A DNA stretch of 10,828 nt, taken from positions 1 to 10,828 of the forward strand of contig JALOQO010000013.1 in NCBI GenBank assembly GCA_025453305.1, written 5' to 3'. Under the pieces are notes generated by a model that saw nothing but the letters and a program-made list of their open reading frames with translations, was not told the origin of the DNA and searched no databases. The translations under genes and the position numbers were made by a program. The stretch comes from Patescibacteria group bacterium. Its GTDB lineage: Bacteria; Patescibacteriota; Saccharimonadia; Saccharimonadales; CAIOMD01. Below are positions 1 through 6,921 of this stretch, one piece after another (the stretch's first letter is position 1; each line of letters opens with the position of its first letter).

Positions 1-1
1 A

Positions 2-148
2 ACTACTACTTTTATGAAGATACCTGTTGAAGTTGGTTGTCGTTATGGATCGTGGTCTGATTGGAGATTAGTACATAAAGTAAAAATCAACGGTAAATTA
101 GCCAAGAAAATAACAACCCCGATTAAACCCTTAAGATGTGACTTTTAG
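2..148 (+). CDS. 3' end of an unidentified protein (partial, cut by window edge)
   Basis: An open frame enters from the left edge and runs 48 codons to TAG at 146-148. The visible tail contains a Gly-Ser-Trp-Ser-Asp-Trp segment (residues 16-21 of the fragment), several Lys-rich stretches and two cysteines (fragment residues 13 and 46) that could form a disulfide. An ATG at 14-16 lies in frame, but no ribosome binding site can be judged so close to the edge, so I read this as the end of a longer gene. I do not recognise the family. The reading frame is open and ends 82 bp before galT on the same strand. It could also be a chance open frame; only the upstream sequence can settle this. Confidence 0.5.
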   Translation, partial: TTTFMKIPVEVGCRYGSWSDWRLVHKVKINGKLAKKITTPIKPLRCDF

Positions 149-182
149 TTTTAGGTATCAATAATTAATCCGATACGATATC

Positions 183-224
183 TATAATTTAAGTTTATTT
201 ATGTATTTACTATAGTGTTACAAT
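183..224 (+). promoter_or_regulatory. Candidate promoter elements upstream of galT
   Basis: Two candidate -10 elements are visible. One is TATAAT at 183-188, which would give a leader of about 35 nt. The other is an extended -10, TGTTACAAT at 216-224, only 6 nt before the ATG at 231, which would start transcription at or next to the start codon. Neither has a convincing TTGACA-type -35 at 16-18 bp. The same nine bases TGTTACAAT occur upstream of the pseudouridine synthase gene. Which element is used cannot be decided from sequence. Confidence 0.35.
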
Positions 225-230
225 AGGCTT

Positions 231-1157
231 ATGAGCATGAGCGATTCGGAGTTTAGAAAACATTATTTTTTAAACGATGTAGCTTTATTGGCACCTTGTC
301 GCGAAAAACGCAAAGCCGATGCTGCTAGACAATTAGGACCCAAGCCTAGTTGCCCTTTTTGCAATAATCAAGAACCAGCTACACTATCAACAAATGACGA
401 AAATGGCTGGGTTGTTAAATCCGTTTTAAATAAAAATCCAATACTAACCAGGCCCTCAAAAAGCGCCCATGGCGATCATGAAGTCATAATAGAAACTCCA
501 AAACATATTACAAAATATTCTGATCTGGGCGAACATCAAATTAGGCTACTGTTAGAATTCTACTCTAAAAAGATAGCCCAATTAAGGCAATCTAAAGACA
601 CAGAAACGGTTATATTATATAAAAATTCAGGCACTTCTGCGGCGGCTACCATTAATCACATTCATAGCCAAGTTGCCACCCTACCGTTCACTCCGGGTGT
701 CTTAAAACAATCAATTAGTTCATTTGCAGAATATCACAAAAAATTTAACAAATGCCAAATGTGTGACATTATAAAATCAGAAATTTCAGAAAATGTTAGA
801 CTAGTTTTTGACAGCCATACCGCTGTGGCTTTTACCCCTTTTGCTTCTTTTTACCCATATGAACTATGGGTTATGCCAAAAGATCATTTAAGCAGTTTTG
901 CGTTTATCGGTAACCAGGTATTCAGAGATTTTGCCAAAATATTAAAAATAGCTACTAAACTACTTGATGATAAACAATATGATTACAACTTTACCATTAC
1001 CGATACGAGATCTACCCACAATCATACCTACTTAAGAATTACTCCTAGAAACAAATCTCCATACATAGCTGGTGGTTTTGAGATAGCCACCAATATTAAT
1101 GTAGGGGTTATTTCGCCCGAGAAAGCGGCGGAAGCTTACCAAGAACTCGTGCATTAG
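231..1157 (+). CDS. galT: Galactose-1-phosphate uridylyltransferase family protein (GalT-like)
   Basis: This 308-residue protein belongs to the HIT-superfamily GalT branch, which transfers a nucleotidyl group between sugar 1-phosphates through a covalent nucleotidyl-histidine intermediate. Visible evidence: a CPFC zinc-type pair at 41-44; the active-site segment His-Ile-His-Ser-Gln at 143-147, preceded by an Asn-Ser-Gly-Thr-Ser stretch, so H145 is the expected nucleophile and Q147 its partner; a second pair CQMC at 175-178 opening the C-terminal half; a His-Asn-His at 263-265; and a GalT-like C-terminus (AGGFE at 280-284, then SPEKAAE). Bacterial GalT usually has His-Pro-His, so the Ile is a deviation. 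No galK or galE lies in the window. The neighbouring glucan operon makes a role in supplying or recycling glucose-type nucleotide sugars plausible, but this is inference. ATG at 231 is used here; an in-frame ATG at 237, preceded by AGG nine bases earlier, is an equally possible start. The 3' end overlaps the opposite-strand gene by 50 bp. Confidence 0.82.
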   Translation: MSMSDSEFRKHYFLNDVALLAPCREKRKADAARQLGPKPSCPFCNNQEPATLSTNDENGWVVKSVLNKNPILTRPSKSAHGDHEVIIETPKHITKYSDLGEHQIRLLLEFYSKKIAQLRQSKDTETVILYKNSGTSAAATINHIHSQVATLPFTPGVLKQSISSFAEYHKKFNKCQMCDIIKSEISENVRLVFDSHTAVAFTPFASFYPYELWVMPKDHLSSFAFIGNQVFRDFAKILKIATKLLDDKQYDYNFTITDTRSTHNHTYLRITPRNKSPYIAGGFEIATNINVGVISPEKAAEAYQELVH

Positions 1158-1839
1158 CCCTTGACTGCTCAACACTGTGCCATTCTAAAATAATATCATT
1201 GAGTAACCTTATAGTTCCGTCGTGATCGGGTATGTCATTTTGATCAAAATAATGATTTAAATGGAGCGGACTAGCCTTTGCCGACAGTACAATTAAATCA
1301 TCAGCCATCAAATGCATTTTGTCTATCGCATCTACAGAAGCAACCGGAGCTGCCATAACCAGTTTCTTTAGACGAGCAGGTTTAAGAAAATCATATGCCA
1401 TATCAAAAGCGGTACCATTTAAAGCGCCGTCCGTTACGGCTATAACTACCCGATTTTTAAAGTAGTCCAAAGATATTTCTCCGCCTTGCCCAATGGCTAT
1501 ATGCATATCATGAATAGCGTTCATTTTAGCTTGTTCGATATAGTGGTAATATTCTTGTTCTAATTCTTCTAGTTCACCGGTAGAAAAAGCGTTATTATGC
1601 ACAAAACCACCGGTTTCGTTCAGGATACCAACTATAGTTCTACCATCTGGTAAAAATATATCCCGGGTTAAGAGCATTGAAATTAAGCTATGTAGATGTC
1701 TTGCCATTTCTGCGCCAACAACTACACCACCCTCACTTAAAGCTAGAATAATGGTGTCTTCGTATCTGTATTTTAAGGCATATTGGGCTAAAATTGCCCC
1801 AGCCTGTGATCGGTTGGTAAAATAATTATAGTATTGCAC
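1108..1839 (-). CDS. Phosphoribosyltransferase-fold protein (COG1926-like) with degenerate PRPP loop
   Basis: This 243-residue protein is read from a GTG start at 1839. It resembles the predicted phosphoribosyltransferases of the COG1926 type: an early strand and turn Ala-Leu-Ser-Glu-Gly-Gly-Val (33-39, normally ALPRGGV), then a strand-loop at 131-144 with Thr-Asp-Gly-Ala-Leu-Asn-Gly-Thr where the family has an Asp-Asp-Gly-x-x-Thr-Gly PRPP-binding loop, followed by an Ala-Ala-Pro-Val-Ala strand (163-167) and a late acidic region. The first PRPP-loop acid and the Thr-Gly are therefore altered (TD and NG), which questions true transferase activity. The substrate is unknown. The GTG start gives an N-terminus of expected length; no Shine-Dalgarno is seen. 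It diverges from the glycosyltransferase gene across 147 bp, and its last 50 bp run antisense to the end of galT. Confidence 0.65.
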   Translation of the reverse strand: MQYYNYFTNRSQAGAILAQYALKYRYEDTIILALSEGGVVVGAEMARHLHSLISMLLTRDIFLPDGRTIVGILNETGGFVHNNAFSTGELEELEQEYYHYIEQAKMNAIHDMHIAIGQGGEISLDYFKNRVVIAVTDGALNGTAFDMAYDFLKPARLKKLVMAAPVASVDAIDKMHLMADDLIVLSAKASPLHLNHYFDQNDIPDHDGTIRLLNDIILEWHSVEQSRANARVLGKLPPLSRAK

Positions 1840-1851
1840 CTATAATACTAG

Positions 1852-1860
1852 GTTATAACA
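1852..1860 (-). promoter_or_regulatory. Candidate extended -10 for the phosphoribosyltransferase-like gene
   Basis: On the minus strand the bases TGTTATAAC (1860 to 1852) form an extended -10 element, TGn plus TATAAC, 12 nt before the GTG start. The predicted transcript would carry a leader of only about 5 nt. A TTGAAA at 1877-1872 is present, but its 14-bp spacing is too short to be a normal -35. Evidence is positional only. Confidence 0.3.
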
Positions 1861-1918
1861 ACTTATGCTTATTTCAAATAACATTACTTTAGAATGTGGA
1901 AAAACATTATAGTTTAGC

Positions 1919-1947
1919 TTGTATTATAAATCTATGATGCATATAAT
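1919..1947 (+). promoter_or_regulatory. Sigma70-type promoter of the glucan operon
   Basis: TTGTAT at 1919-1924 and a perfect TATAAT at 1942-1947 are separated by exactly 17 bp, the optimal spacing for housekeeping sigma factors. Transcription would start near 1954, about 33 nt before the ATG of the glycosyltransferase gene. The -35 matches the consensus only in its TTG. No operator-like palindrome was noticed beside it. Confidence 0.55.
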
Positions 1948-1986
1948 ATTAAGCATAAACAACTAATATTAGGTAAAAACACATAT

Positions 1987-3201
1987 ATGAGGGTATTAAT
2001 GCTAGGGTGGGAACTGCCTCCACATAACAGTGGTGGTTTAGGTACCGCCTGTTTTCATATGTGCAAGGCGCTAGCTAATAACGGCGTTGATATTGAGTTT
2101 GTAGTACCCTATACCGCCGACCACAGCGATATAAATTTTATGAAAGTTACGCCTGCGATACCCAAAAGTGTTGCCGAAATCCAAAAATCTGCACAAGCCT
2201 ACGATAGCTACAAATACACCTATGTTAGTGGTGAGGTAGAAGATGTTTCCATGATGGATCAAACCAACCGCTACATTAAAGCAGTTGAAACATTTGCTAT
2301 TTTAGGTGAATTCGATATTATTCATGCTCATGACTGGTTAACCTTTAGGGCAGCTATTAGGGCCAAAGAAATTAGCGGAAAACCACTAATTTGCCATGTA
2401 CACGCAACCGAATTCGATAGATCAGGAGGCAAATCAGGCAATCCTTTGGTGCATGAAATAGAATATATGGGGTTATTAATAGCTGATAAGATTGCAGCTG
2501 TTAGCCAACTTACTAAAGATATTATTGTTAAAGAATATGGTATTCCTTCTGATAAAATAGAAGTAATGCATAACGGTATTGATATTCAACTTTACGAATC
2601 TCTAGACCCAAACAATGCTTATGTCTATTTAGCCGAAATGAAGAAACAGGGTTATAGGGTGGTATCTAATATTGGTAGGCTAACCATACAAAAGGGATTG
2701 TATAATCTACTACTAGCCGCAAAAGAAGTTGTCTACCGCGCACCCAAAACAATCTTTTTAATAGTCGGTAGCGGAGAACAATATATTGAACTACTACAGC
2801 TATCGGCCGATTTAGGTATATCAAAAAATGTAATCTTTACCGATTTTCAAAGAGGGAAGCGATTAAGAGATGCCTTTGCGATAGCCGACCTATTTGTGAT
2901 GCCCAGTGTGTCGGAACCGTTCGGTATAACACCACTAGAATCTATCGGTTACGGAACGCCAGTGCTTATTAGCAAACAATCAGGTGTTGCAGAGGTTCTA
3001 CGAAATGCCCTAAAAGTTGATTTTTGGGATGTTCAAGAAATGGCCAATAAAATACATGCCGTTGTAAGCCACGATGGTATGAGAGATGAGTTACACAAAC
3101 AAAGCTATGATGAATATCTAAGACTATCTTGGGATAATACCGCCCATAAACTAGTCAACACCTATAATCACCATAGCGCTCTTGTAGGAGTAACCTCATG
3201 A
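1987..3201 (+). CDS. Glycogen/starch-synthase-like glycosyltransferase (GT-B fold, GT4-like)
   Basis: This 404-residue GT-B enzyme probably extends an alpha-1,4-glucan chain using an NDP-glucose donor in the cytosol. Visible evidence: an N-terminal strand followed by Pro-Pro-x-Asn-Ser-Gly-Gly-Leu-Gly-Thr (11-20), the acceptor/donor glycine loop typical of glycogen synthases and GT4 enzymes; His-Ala-His-Asp-Trp at 113-117; a Gly-Arg-Leu-x-x-x-Lys-Gly donor-phosphate motif at 230-237; Gly-Ser-Gly at 261-263; and the retaining-GT E-x7-E pair at E310 and E318 in a Glu-Pro-Phe-Gly-Ile-Thr-Pro context. Length is normal for GT4 and short of classic GlgA (about 480). The genes that follow (GH57, GH15) argue for glucan synthesis rather than envelope glycan transfer, as in the archaeal-type glycogen clusters. 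The ATG gives a family-like N-terminus; there is only a weak AGG 13 nt upstream. The stop overlaps the next start as ATGA. Confidence 0.8.
   Translation: MRVLMLGWELPPHNSGGLGTACFHMCKALANNGVDIEFVVPYTADHSDINFMKVTPAIPKSVAEIQKSAQAYDSYKYTYVSGEVEDVSMMDQTNRYIKAVETFAILGEFDIIHAHDWLTFRAAIRAKEISGKPLICHVHATEFDRSGGKSGNPLVHEIEYMGLLIADKIAAVSQLTKDIIVKEYGIPSDKIEVMHNGIDIQLYESLDPNNAYVYLAEMKKQGYRVVSNIGRLTIQKGLYNLLLAAKEVVYRAPKTIFLIVGSGEQYIELLQLSADLGISKNVIFTDFQRGKRLRDAFAIADLFVMPSVSEPFGITPLESIGYGTPVLISKQSGVAEVLRNALKVDFWDVQEMANKIHAVVSHDGMRDELHKQSYDEYLRLSWDNTAHKLVNTYNHHSALVGVTS
3186..3190 (+). promoter_or_regulatory. Shine-Dalgarno of the GH57 gene
   Basis: AGGAG lies 7 nt before the ATG at 3198, inside the end of the glycosyltransferase gene. 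It is the clearest Shine-Dalgarno in the window; most other genes here lack one. It supports the 3198 start and re-initiation at the ATGA overlap. Confidence 0.65.
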
Positions 3202-4418
3202 GTAAACAAGCAATCTGCCTATATCTACATGTTCACCAGCCTTACAGAATAAGGCACTATACAATATTCGATGCTGGTATAAACCATAACTATTTTAATG
3301 ATTCAACACCTAGTGTTGATACAAATAACGAATTTATTATTCATAAAGTTGCCGAAAAAAGCTATCGCCCCATGAACAGGGCTCTGCTGGAAATGCTAGA
3401 AAAAAATCCTGATTTTAAATTTAGCATTTCCATTACCGGTACGATTATAGAACAATTACAAGCATGGGCGCCTGATGTAATTGATTCTTTCCAAAAGCTG
3501 GTAAAAACAGGTCGGGTCGAAATAGTAGCTGAAACTTATTATCATAGCCTGGCATTTTTCTATTCTAAAAAGGAGTTCCAGGCTCAAGTAGACGAACACA
3601 GAAGAGTAGTTGAAGATTTATTTGGTACCACTCCTACAGCTTTTAGAAACACCGAGTTAAGCTACAATAACGATATCGCATACTGGGCAGACAAAGCCGG
3701 GTATAAAGCAATTATTACTGAAGGCTGGGATCCAATACTAGGCTGGAGGAGCCCAAATTTCGTATACAAACCAAGCTATACCGATAGTATCAAACTATTA
3801 ATGAAAAACTACAAACTAAGCGACGACATAGCCTTTAGGTTTGGTAACAAGCAGTGGGAGGAATACCCATTAACTGCGGATAAGTTCGTAAACTGGATGG
3901 GTGCGGCCATGGATAATGCCCAAGTCTTTAACCTGTTTATGGACTATGAAACTTTCGGTGAGCATCAGTGGCAAGATACTGGTATTTTTGAATTTATTAA
4001 AGCCCTTCCCCAAGCCTGGCAAAATAGTAATAAAGACCGTACATTTATGACAATTTCAGAGGCTGCAGATAATTTTGAGTCGTCTGATTTTGTTGATAGC
4101 CCCCAAACCATAACCTGGGCAGATAATGAAAGAGATTTAACAGCATGGCTTGGTAATACTATGCAACACGAGGCAATTACAGCCTTATACCAACTGGAGG
4201 ATAAAATTTTACAGAGTGGCGACAATAATCTAATTAACGATTGGCGCAAACTACAAACCAGTGATCATTTTTACTATATGTGTACAAAATATTTTAACGA
4301 TGGTGATGTACATGCCTATTTTAGCCCTTATGATTCACCGTACGAGGCTTTCACCAATTTTATTAATTCTTGGCACGATCTTAAATTTAGGTTAGCAAAT
4401 CTCGGAATATCTATATAA
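3198..4418 (+). CDS. Glycoside hydrolase family 57 (alpha-amylase / glucan-modifying type)
   Basis: This 406-residue GH57 enzyme acts on alpha-glucans with retention of configuration. The conserved regions are visible in order: region I His-Val-His-Gln-Pro at 11-15; region II around Glu-Thr-Tyr-Tyr-His (112-116); region III Phe-Arg-Asn-Thr-Glu-Leu-Ser-Tyr-Asn-Asn at 149-158, making E153 the predicted nucleophile; a Glu-Gly-Trp-Asp at 175-178; and region IV Phe-Met-Asp-Tyr-Glu-Thr-Phe-Gly-Glu-His at 247-256, making D249 the predicted acid/base. There is no signal peptide, so it is cytosolic. Its length and motifs fit the short GH57 enzymes found beside a GH15 gene and a glycogen synthase, as in Methanocaldococcus. 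Sequence alone does not tell amylase from transferase or branching activity; since no GlgB is seen here, a branching role is possible but unproven. It is translationally coupled to both neighbours (ATGA upstream, TAATG downstream). Confidence 0.87.
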   Translation: MSKQAICLYLHVHQPYRIRHYTIFDAGINHNYFNDSTPSVDTNNEFIIHKVAEKSYRPMNRALLEMLEKNPDFKFSISITGTIIEQLQAWAPDVIDSFQKLVKTGRVEIVAETYYHSLAFFYSKKEFQAQVDEHRRVVEDLFGTTPTAFRNTELSYNNDIAYWADKAGYKAIITEGWDPILGWRSPNFVYKPSYTDSIKLLMKNYKLSDDIAFRFGNKQWEEYPLTADKFVNWMGAAMDNAQVFNLFMDYETFGEHQWQDTGIFEFIKALPQAWQNSNKDRTFMTISEAADNFESSDFVDSPQTITWADNERDLTAWLGNTMQHEAITALYQLEDKILQSGDNNLINDWRKLQTSDHFYYMCTKYFNDGDVHAYFSPYDSPYEAFTNFINSWHDLKFRLANLGISI

Positions 4419-6349
4419 TGGCCAGACCAGTCATATTAAGTAATGGGCAGATGATGGTTGGTCTTAATGAACAAGGGCTGGTTCATGATTTTTATTACCC
4501 ATATGTAGGATTAGATAACCTAACTACTTCTCGTAGCGTTCACCATAAAATAGGTATATGGGTTAATGGCGATTTTAGCTGGTTAGATGACCCGAGTTGG
4601 CAATGCGAAGTTTTACTAGAAGATCGTGCACTAATTGGTAATGTGACTTACAGCAATAGTCAACTTGGTCTTAAAATTACAACCAACGATTGTGTGGACT
4701 CTGAATATAATGCACTAGTTAGAAACATAAAAATAGAAAATATTTCTAGCAACACTTTAGATATCAGATTTTTTATGCACCAAGTGTTCGAAATATCTAG
4801 GTCTGGTCGTGGTGACACGGCATTTTACGAACCTAAAGGAAACTATATATTAGATTACAAAGGTAGATGCGTGCTGCTAATTTATGGTCACTCCGACCAG
4901 GGTAATTTTGATCAATATGCAATAGGAAACTATGCGATAGAGGGTAAGGACGGCACTTATATTGATGCAATAGACGGTGAACTTTCTAATAACCCCATAG
5001 AACATGGTGGTGTAGACTCGGTAATCAGATTGCCGCTTAAATTAGGTCCAAATCAGACAGCGAATGTTAACTACTGGATAATCGCAAGTAACTCCCAGTA
5101 CGAATCAGAGATAATACATAAAGATATTTTAAACCAATCTGCAACCAAAAGATTAGAAGTAACCAGGAGGTATTGGAATAATTGGCTTGCAAAGGCAGAT
5201 GATAATTTAACAAGAATTCCAGAAGAATACAGATCTGAAACTATAAAATCTTTATTAATAATTAAATCCCATATAGATGTTCGGGGCGGAATTTTGGCAA
5301 GTGGAGACAGTAGTATATTTAACTATGGGCGAGATTACTACTGCTATGTATGGCCGCGAGACGGCGCATATGCTATTTGGCCACTAATAAGACTGGGCTT
5401 TAAAACCGAAGCAAAAAAGTTTTTTGAATTTTGCAGAGACACTTTGCACCGTGATGGATATTTAATGCACAAATATCAACCCGATAGAGCTATTGGTAGT
5501 ACATGGCACCCACTGGTACACAACAACAAGTCCGAACTAGCAATCCAAGAGGATGAAACTGCAATTCTACTTATAATGCTTGGTGAATATTATGATTACA
5601 CCGGAGATGCGGAGTTTATCGAAACTCTGTTTACAACCCTTATAGAGCCTGCTGCTAATTTTATGTCTAGATATGTTGACTATGACACAAACTTGCCACA
5701 CGCCAGTTACGATTTATGGGAAGAGTCTTTTCTAACCACAACCTACACTACAGCCACCGTAATTAAGGGCCTTAGAAGATCATCCGAGTTCGCAAACAAA
5801 TTCAACTATCCAGACAACGCCATTAAATGGTCTAATACAGCAGATAAAATAGAAGAATCTTTACAGTTATTATACGATTTAGAAAATAAAAGCTATCGCA
5901 AAGGTTTGTTATTAATGTCCGATGGAAACTTGCAATTTAATAACACTATAGATTCGTCTAGCTTTTATGGAATGTGGATGTATACAAATATCAAGCTTAA
6001 TGACCCTAAGTTAATCGATTCTTTATCGGCAATCGAAAACTCGCTTATAAACGAAAAGGTTGGTGGTTCTATTAGGTACCAAGGCGACTGGTATATGCGT
6101 AGCAACGAAGCAACACCGCCCAACCCATGGTTTGTATGCAGTCTTTGGCTGGCTCAATATTATATCAGAACCCATAGAGAATCCGATGCAGAACGAATTC
6201 TGAAATGGACTATTGAACACAGTCTCCCTGGTGGTGTTTTAAGCGAACAAATAAATCCGCTAAACGGATCTTCGGTTGGTGTTGCTCCCCTTATATGGAG
6301 CCATGCCGAACTAGTTAATACAATTTTAGATTTTACAAAAACAAAATAA
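4418..6349 (+). CDS. Glycoside hydrolase family 15 (glucoamylase-like)
   Basis: This 643-residue GH15 enzyme is predicted to release glucose from the non-reducing ends of alpha-glucans. The N-terminal part (about 1-260) is the beta-sandwich domain of prokaryotic GH15 proteins, opening with Leu-Ser-Asn-Gly and Phe-Tyr-Tyr-Pro (25-28). The C-terminal part is the (alpha/alpha)6 barrel with Tyr-Val-Trp-Pro-Arg-Asp-Gly-Ala-Tyr at 310-318, Asp-Leu-Trp-Glu-Glu at 432-436 (general acid E435 or E436), Pro-Asn-Pro-Trp-Phe at 568-572 and Leu-Ser-Glu-Gln at 608-611 (base E610). Full length, with both catalytic acids. There is no signal peptide, pointing to intracellular glycogen breakdown. Some GH15 members are trehalases or isomaltose hydrolases, so the substrate is inferred from the operon. 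The start codon overlaps the GH57 stop by one base (TAATG). The stop lies 2 bp from the convergent rpmG stop, with no terminator between. Confidence 0.88.
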   Translation: MARPVILSNGQMMVGLNEQGLVHDFYYPYVGLDNLTTSRSVHHKIGIWVNGDFSWLDDPSWQCEVLLEDRALIGNVTYSNSQLGLKITTNDCVDSEYNALVRNIKIENISSNTLDIRFFMHQVFEISRSGRGDTAFYEPKGNYILDYKGRCVLLIYGHSDQGNFDQYAIGNYAIEGKDGTYIDAIDGELSNNPIEHGGVDSVIRLPLKLGPNQTANVNYWIIASNSQYESEIIHKDILNQSATKRLEVTRRYWNNWLAKADDNLTRIPEEYRSETIKSLLIIKSHIDVRGGILASGDSSIFNYGRDYYCYVWPRDGAYAIWPLIRLGFKTEAKKFFEFCRDTLHRDGYLMHKYQPDRAIGSTWHPLVHNNKSELAIQEDETAILLIMLGEYYDYTGDAEFIETLFTTLIEPAANFMSRYVDYDTNLPHASYDLWEESFLTTTYTTATVIKGLRRSSEFANKFNYPDNAIKWSNTADKIEESLQLLYDLENKSYRKGLLLMSDGNLQFNNTIDSSSFYGMWMYTNIKLNDPKLIDSLSAIENSLINEKVGGSIRYQGDWYMRSNEATPPNPWFVCSLWLAQYYIRTHRESDAERILKWTIEHSLPGGVLSEQINPLNGSSVGVAPLIWSHAELVNTILDFTKTK

Positions 6350-6351
6350 AT

Positions 6352-6552
6352 CTATTTTTTACGAGGTTTTACAACATTACGACCTAAACTTTTAGATGTC
6401 TCTACATATAAAGTATGTCGTCTTAGCCTAGGGTTGTATTTACGAAGCTTAAGCTTTTCGCCCGCATTATTCCGGGTTGTATAATAGTGCCTATCGCCGG
6501 TTTCTTCGCAGACCAGCCCAACGGTTTTTCGTTTAATGGATTTTTTTGCCAT
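6352..6552 (-). CDS. rpmG: 50S ribosomal protein L33
   Basis: This 66-residue basic protein matches bacterial L33 of the large ribosomal subunit: the Tyr-Tyr-Thr-Thr-Arg-Asn core (23-28), then Lys-Leu-x-Leu-Arg-Lys-Tyr-Asn-Pro (33-41) and Arg-Arg-His-Thr-Leu-Tyr (44-49). Only one cysteine (C15) remains where zinc-binding L33 has two CxxC pairs, so this is the zinc-free (C-minus) form. The C-terminal tail after Glu-Thr-Ser-Lys, about a dozen basic residues, is longer than in the usual 50-55-residue L33. The start is supported by an upstream promoter and by GAGG 11 nt before the ATG, a wide spacing. It follows a Thr-Tyr-Thr tRNA cluster, echoing the tRNA-tuf-rpmG neighbourhood of other bacteria. 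Confidence 0.93.
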   Translation of the reverse strand: MAKKSIKRKTVGLVCEETGDRHYYTTRNNAGEKLKLRKYNPRLRRHTLYVETSKSLGRNVVKPRKK

Positions 6553-6584
6553 AATTTAATTTGCCTCTATAATTTCAACTATAA

Positions 6585-6614
6585 ATTATACCTTAAAAAA
6601 CCCTACTAAGTCAA
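6585..6614 (-). promoter_or_regulatory. Strong sigma70-type promoter of rpmG
   Basis: On the minus strand TTGACT (6614-6609) and a perfect TATAAT (6590-6585) are spaced by 18 bp, the best promoter match in the window. Transcription would begin near 6578, giving an rpmG leader of roughly 26 nt. It lies wholly in the 80-bp gap after pspC, so rpmG need not depend on the tRNA transcript. Confidence 0.7.
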
Positions 6615-6632
6615 TAAAATAAAACTAAACTA

Positions 6633-6824
6633 CTAATCTTTCGCTTTAGATGGAATGATAAATAAGCAAATAATATAAGCAAAAATCAACGCTCCAGCCG
6701 ATAAGATAGTTAGAATAATAGTTATAACCCTAACAACTACAGGATCAATATCAAGATATTCGCCTATGCCGCCACAAATCCCAAAAAGTACTTTATTATC
6801 ATTTGATCTATATAATTTTTTCAT
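6633..6824 (-). CDS. Stand-alone PspC-domain membrane mini-protein
   Basis: This 63-residue protein consists of almost nothing but a PspC domain: Lys-Lys-Leu-Tyr-Arg-Ser at 2-7, then Phe-Gly-Ile-Cys-Gly-Gly-Ile-Gly-Glu-Tyr (14-23), Asp-Ile-Asp-Pro-Val-Val-Val-Arg (25-32), and one long hydrophobic segment (about 33-57) that would sit in the membrane. PspC domains in larger proteins take part in phage-shock envelope-stress signalling; the role of such minimal versions is not established. The ATG at 6824 is chosen because Lys-Lys-Leu-Tyr is the canonical domain start; a longer in-frame reading would begin inside the tRNA-Thr gene. The start codon is 6 nt from the encoded CCA of that tRNA, with no Shine-Dalgarno in between, so the gene is probably co-transcribed with the tRNAs. 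Confidence 0.85.
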   Translation of the reverse strand: MKKLYRSNDNKVLFGICGGIGEYLDIDPVVVRVITIILTILSAGALIFAYIICLFIIPSKAKD

Positions 6825-6830
6825 AAGCAA

Positions 6831-6906
6831 TGGAGCCACGATCGGGATTCGAACCCGAGACCTCATCCTTACCATGGATGCGCTCTACCAACTGAGCTAT
6901 CGCGGC
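6831..6906 (-). tRNA. tRNA-Thr (anticodon GGU)
   Basis: A 76-nt cloverleaf including an encoded CCA (6833-6831). The 7-bp acceptor stem pairs fully with one G-U; the D-arm has GCTC/GAGC; the anticodon loop ATGGTAA carries GGT at 6873-6871 on a perfect 5-bp stem; and the T-arm TCGGG/CCCGA encloses the standard TTCGAAT loop. The discriminator base is U, as for many tRNA-Thr. It is 15 nt downstream of tRNA-Tyr and 6 nt upstream of pspC. Confidence 0.97.
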
Positions 6907-6921
6907 AAAAAACTAAGTTTA

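Noticed and set aside
6825..6875. A longer in-frame start for pspC at 6875.
   Set aside because: It lies in the anticodon loop of tRNA-Thr(GGU), and the PspC domain begins canonically at the Met encoded at 6824.
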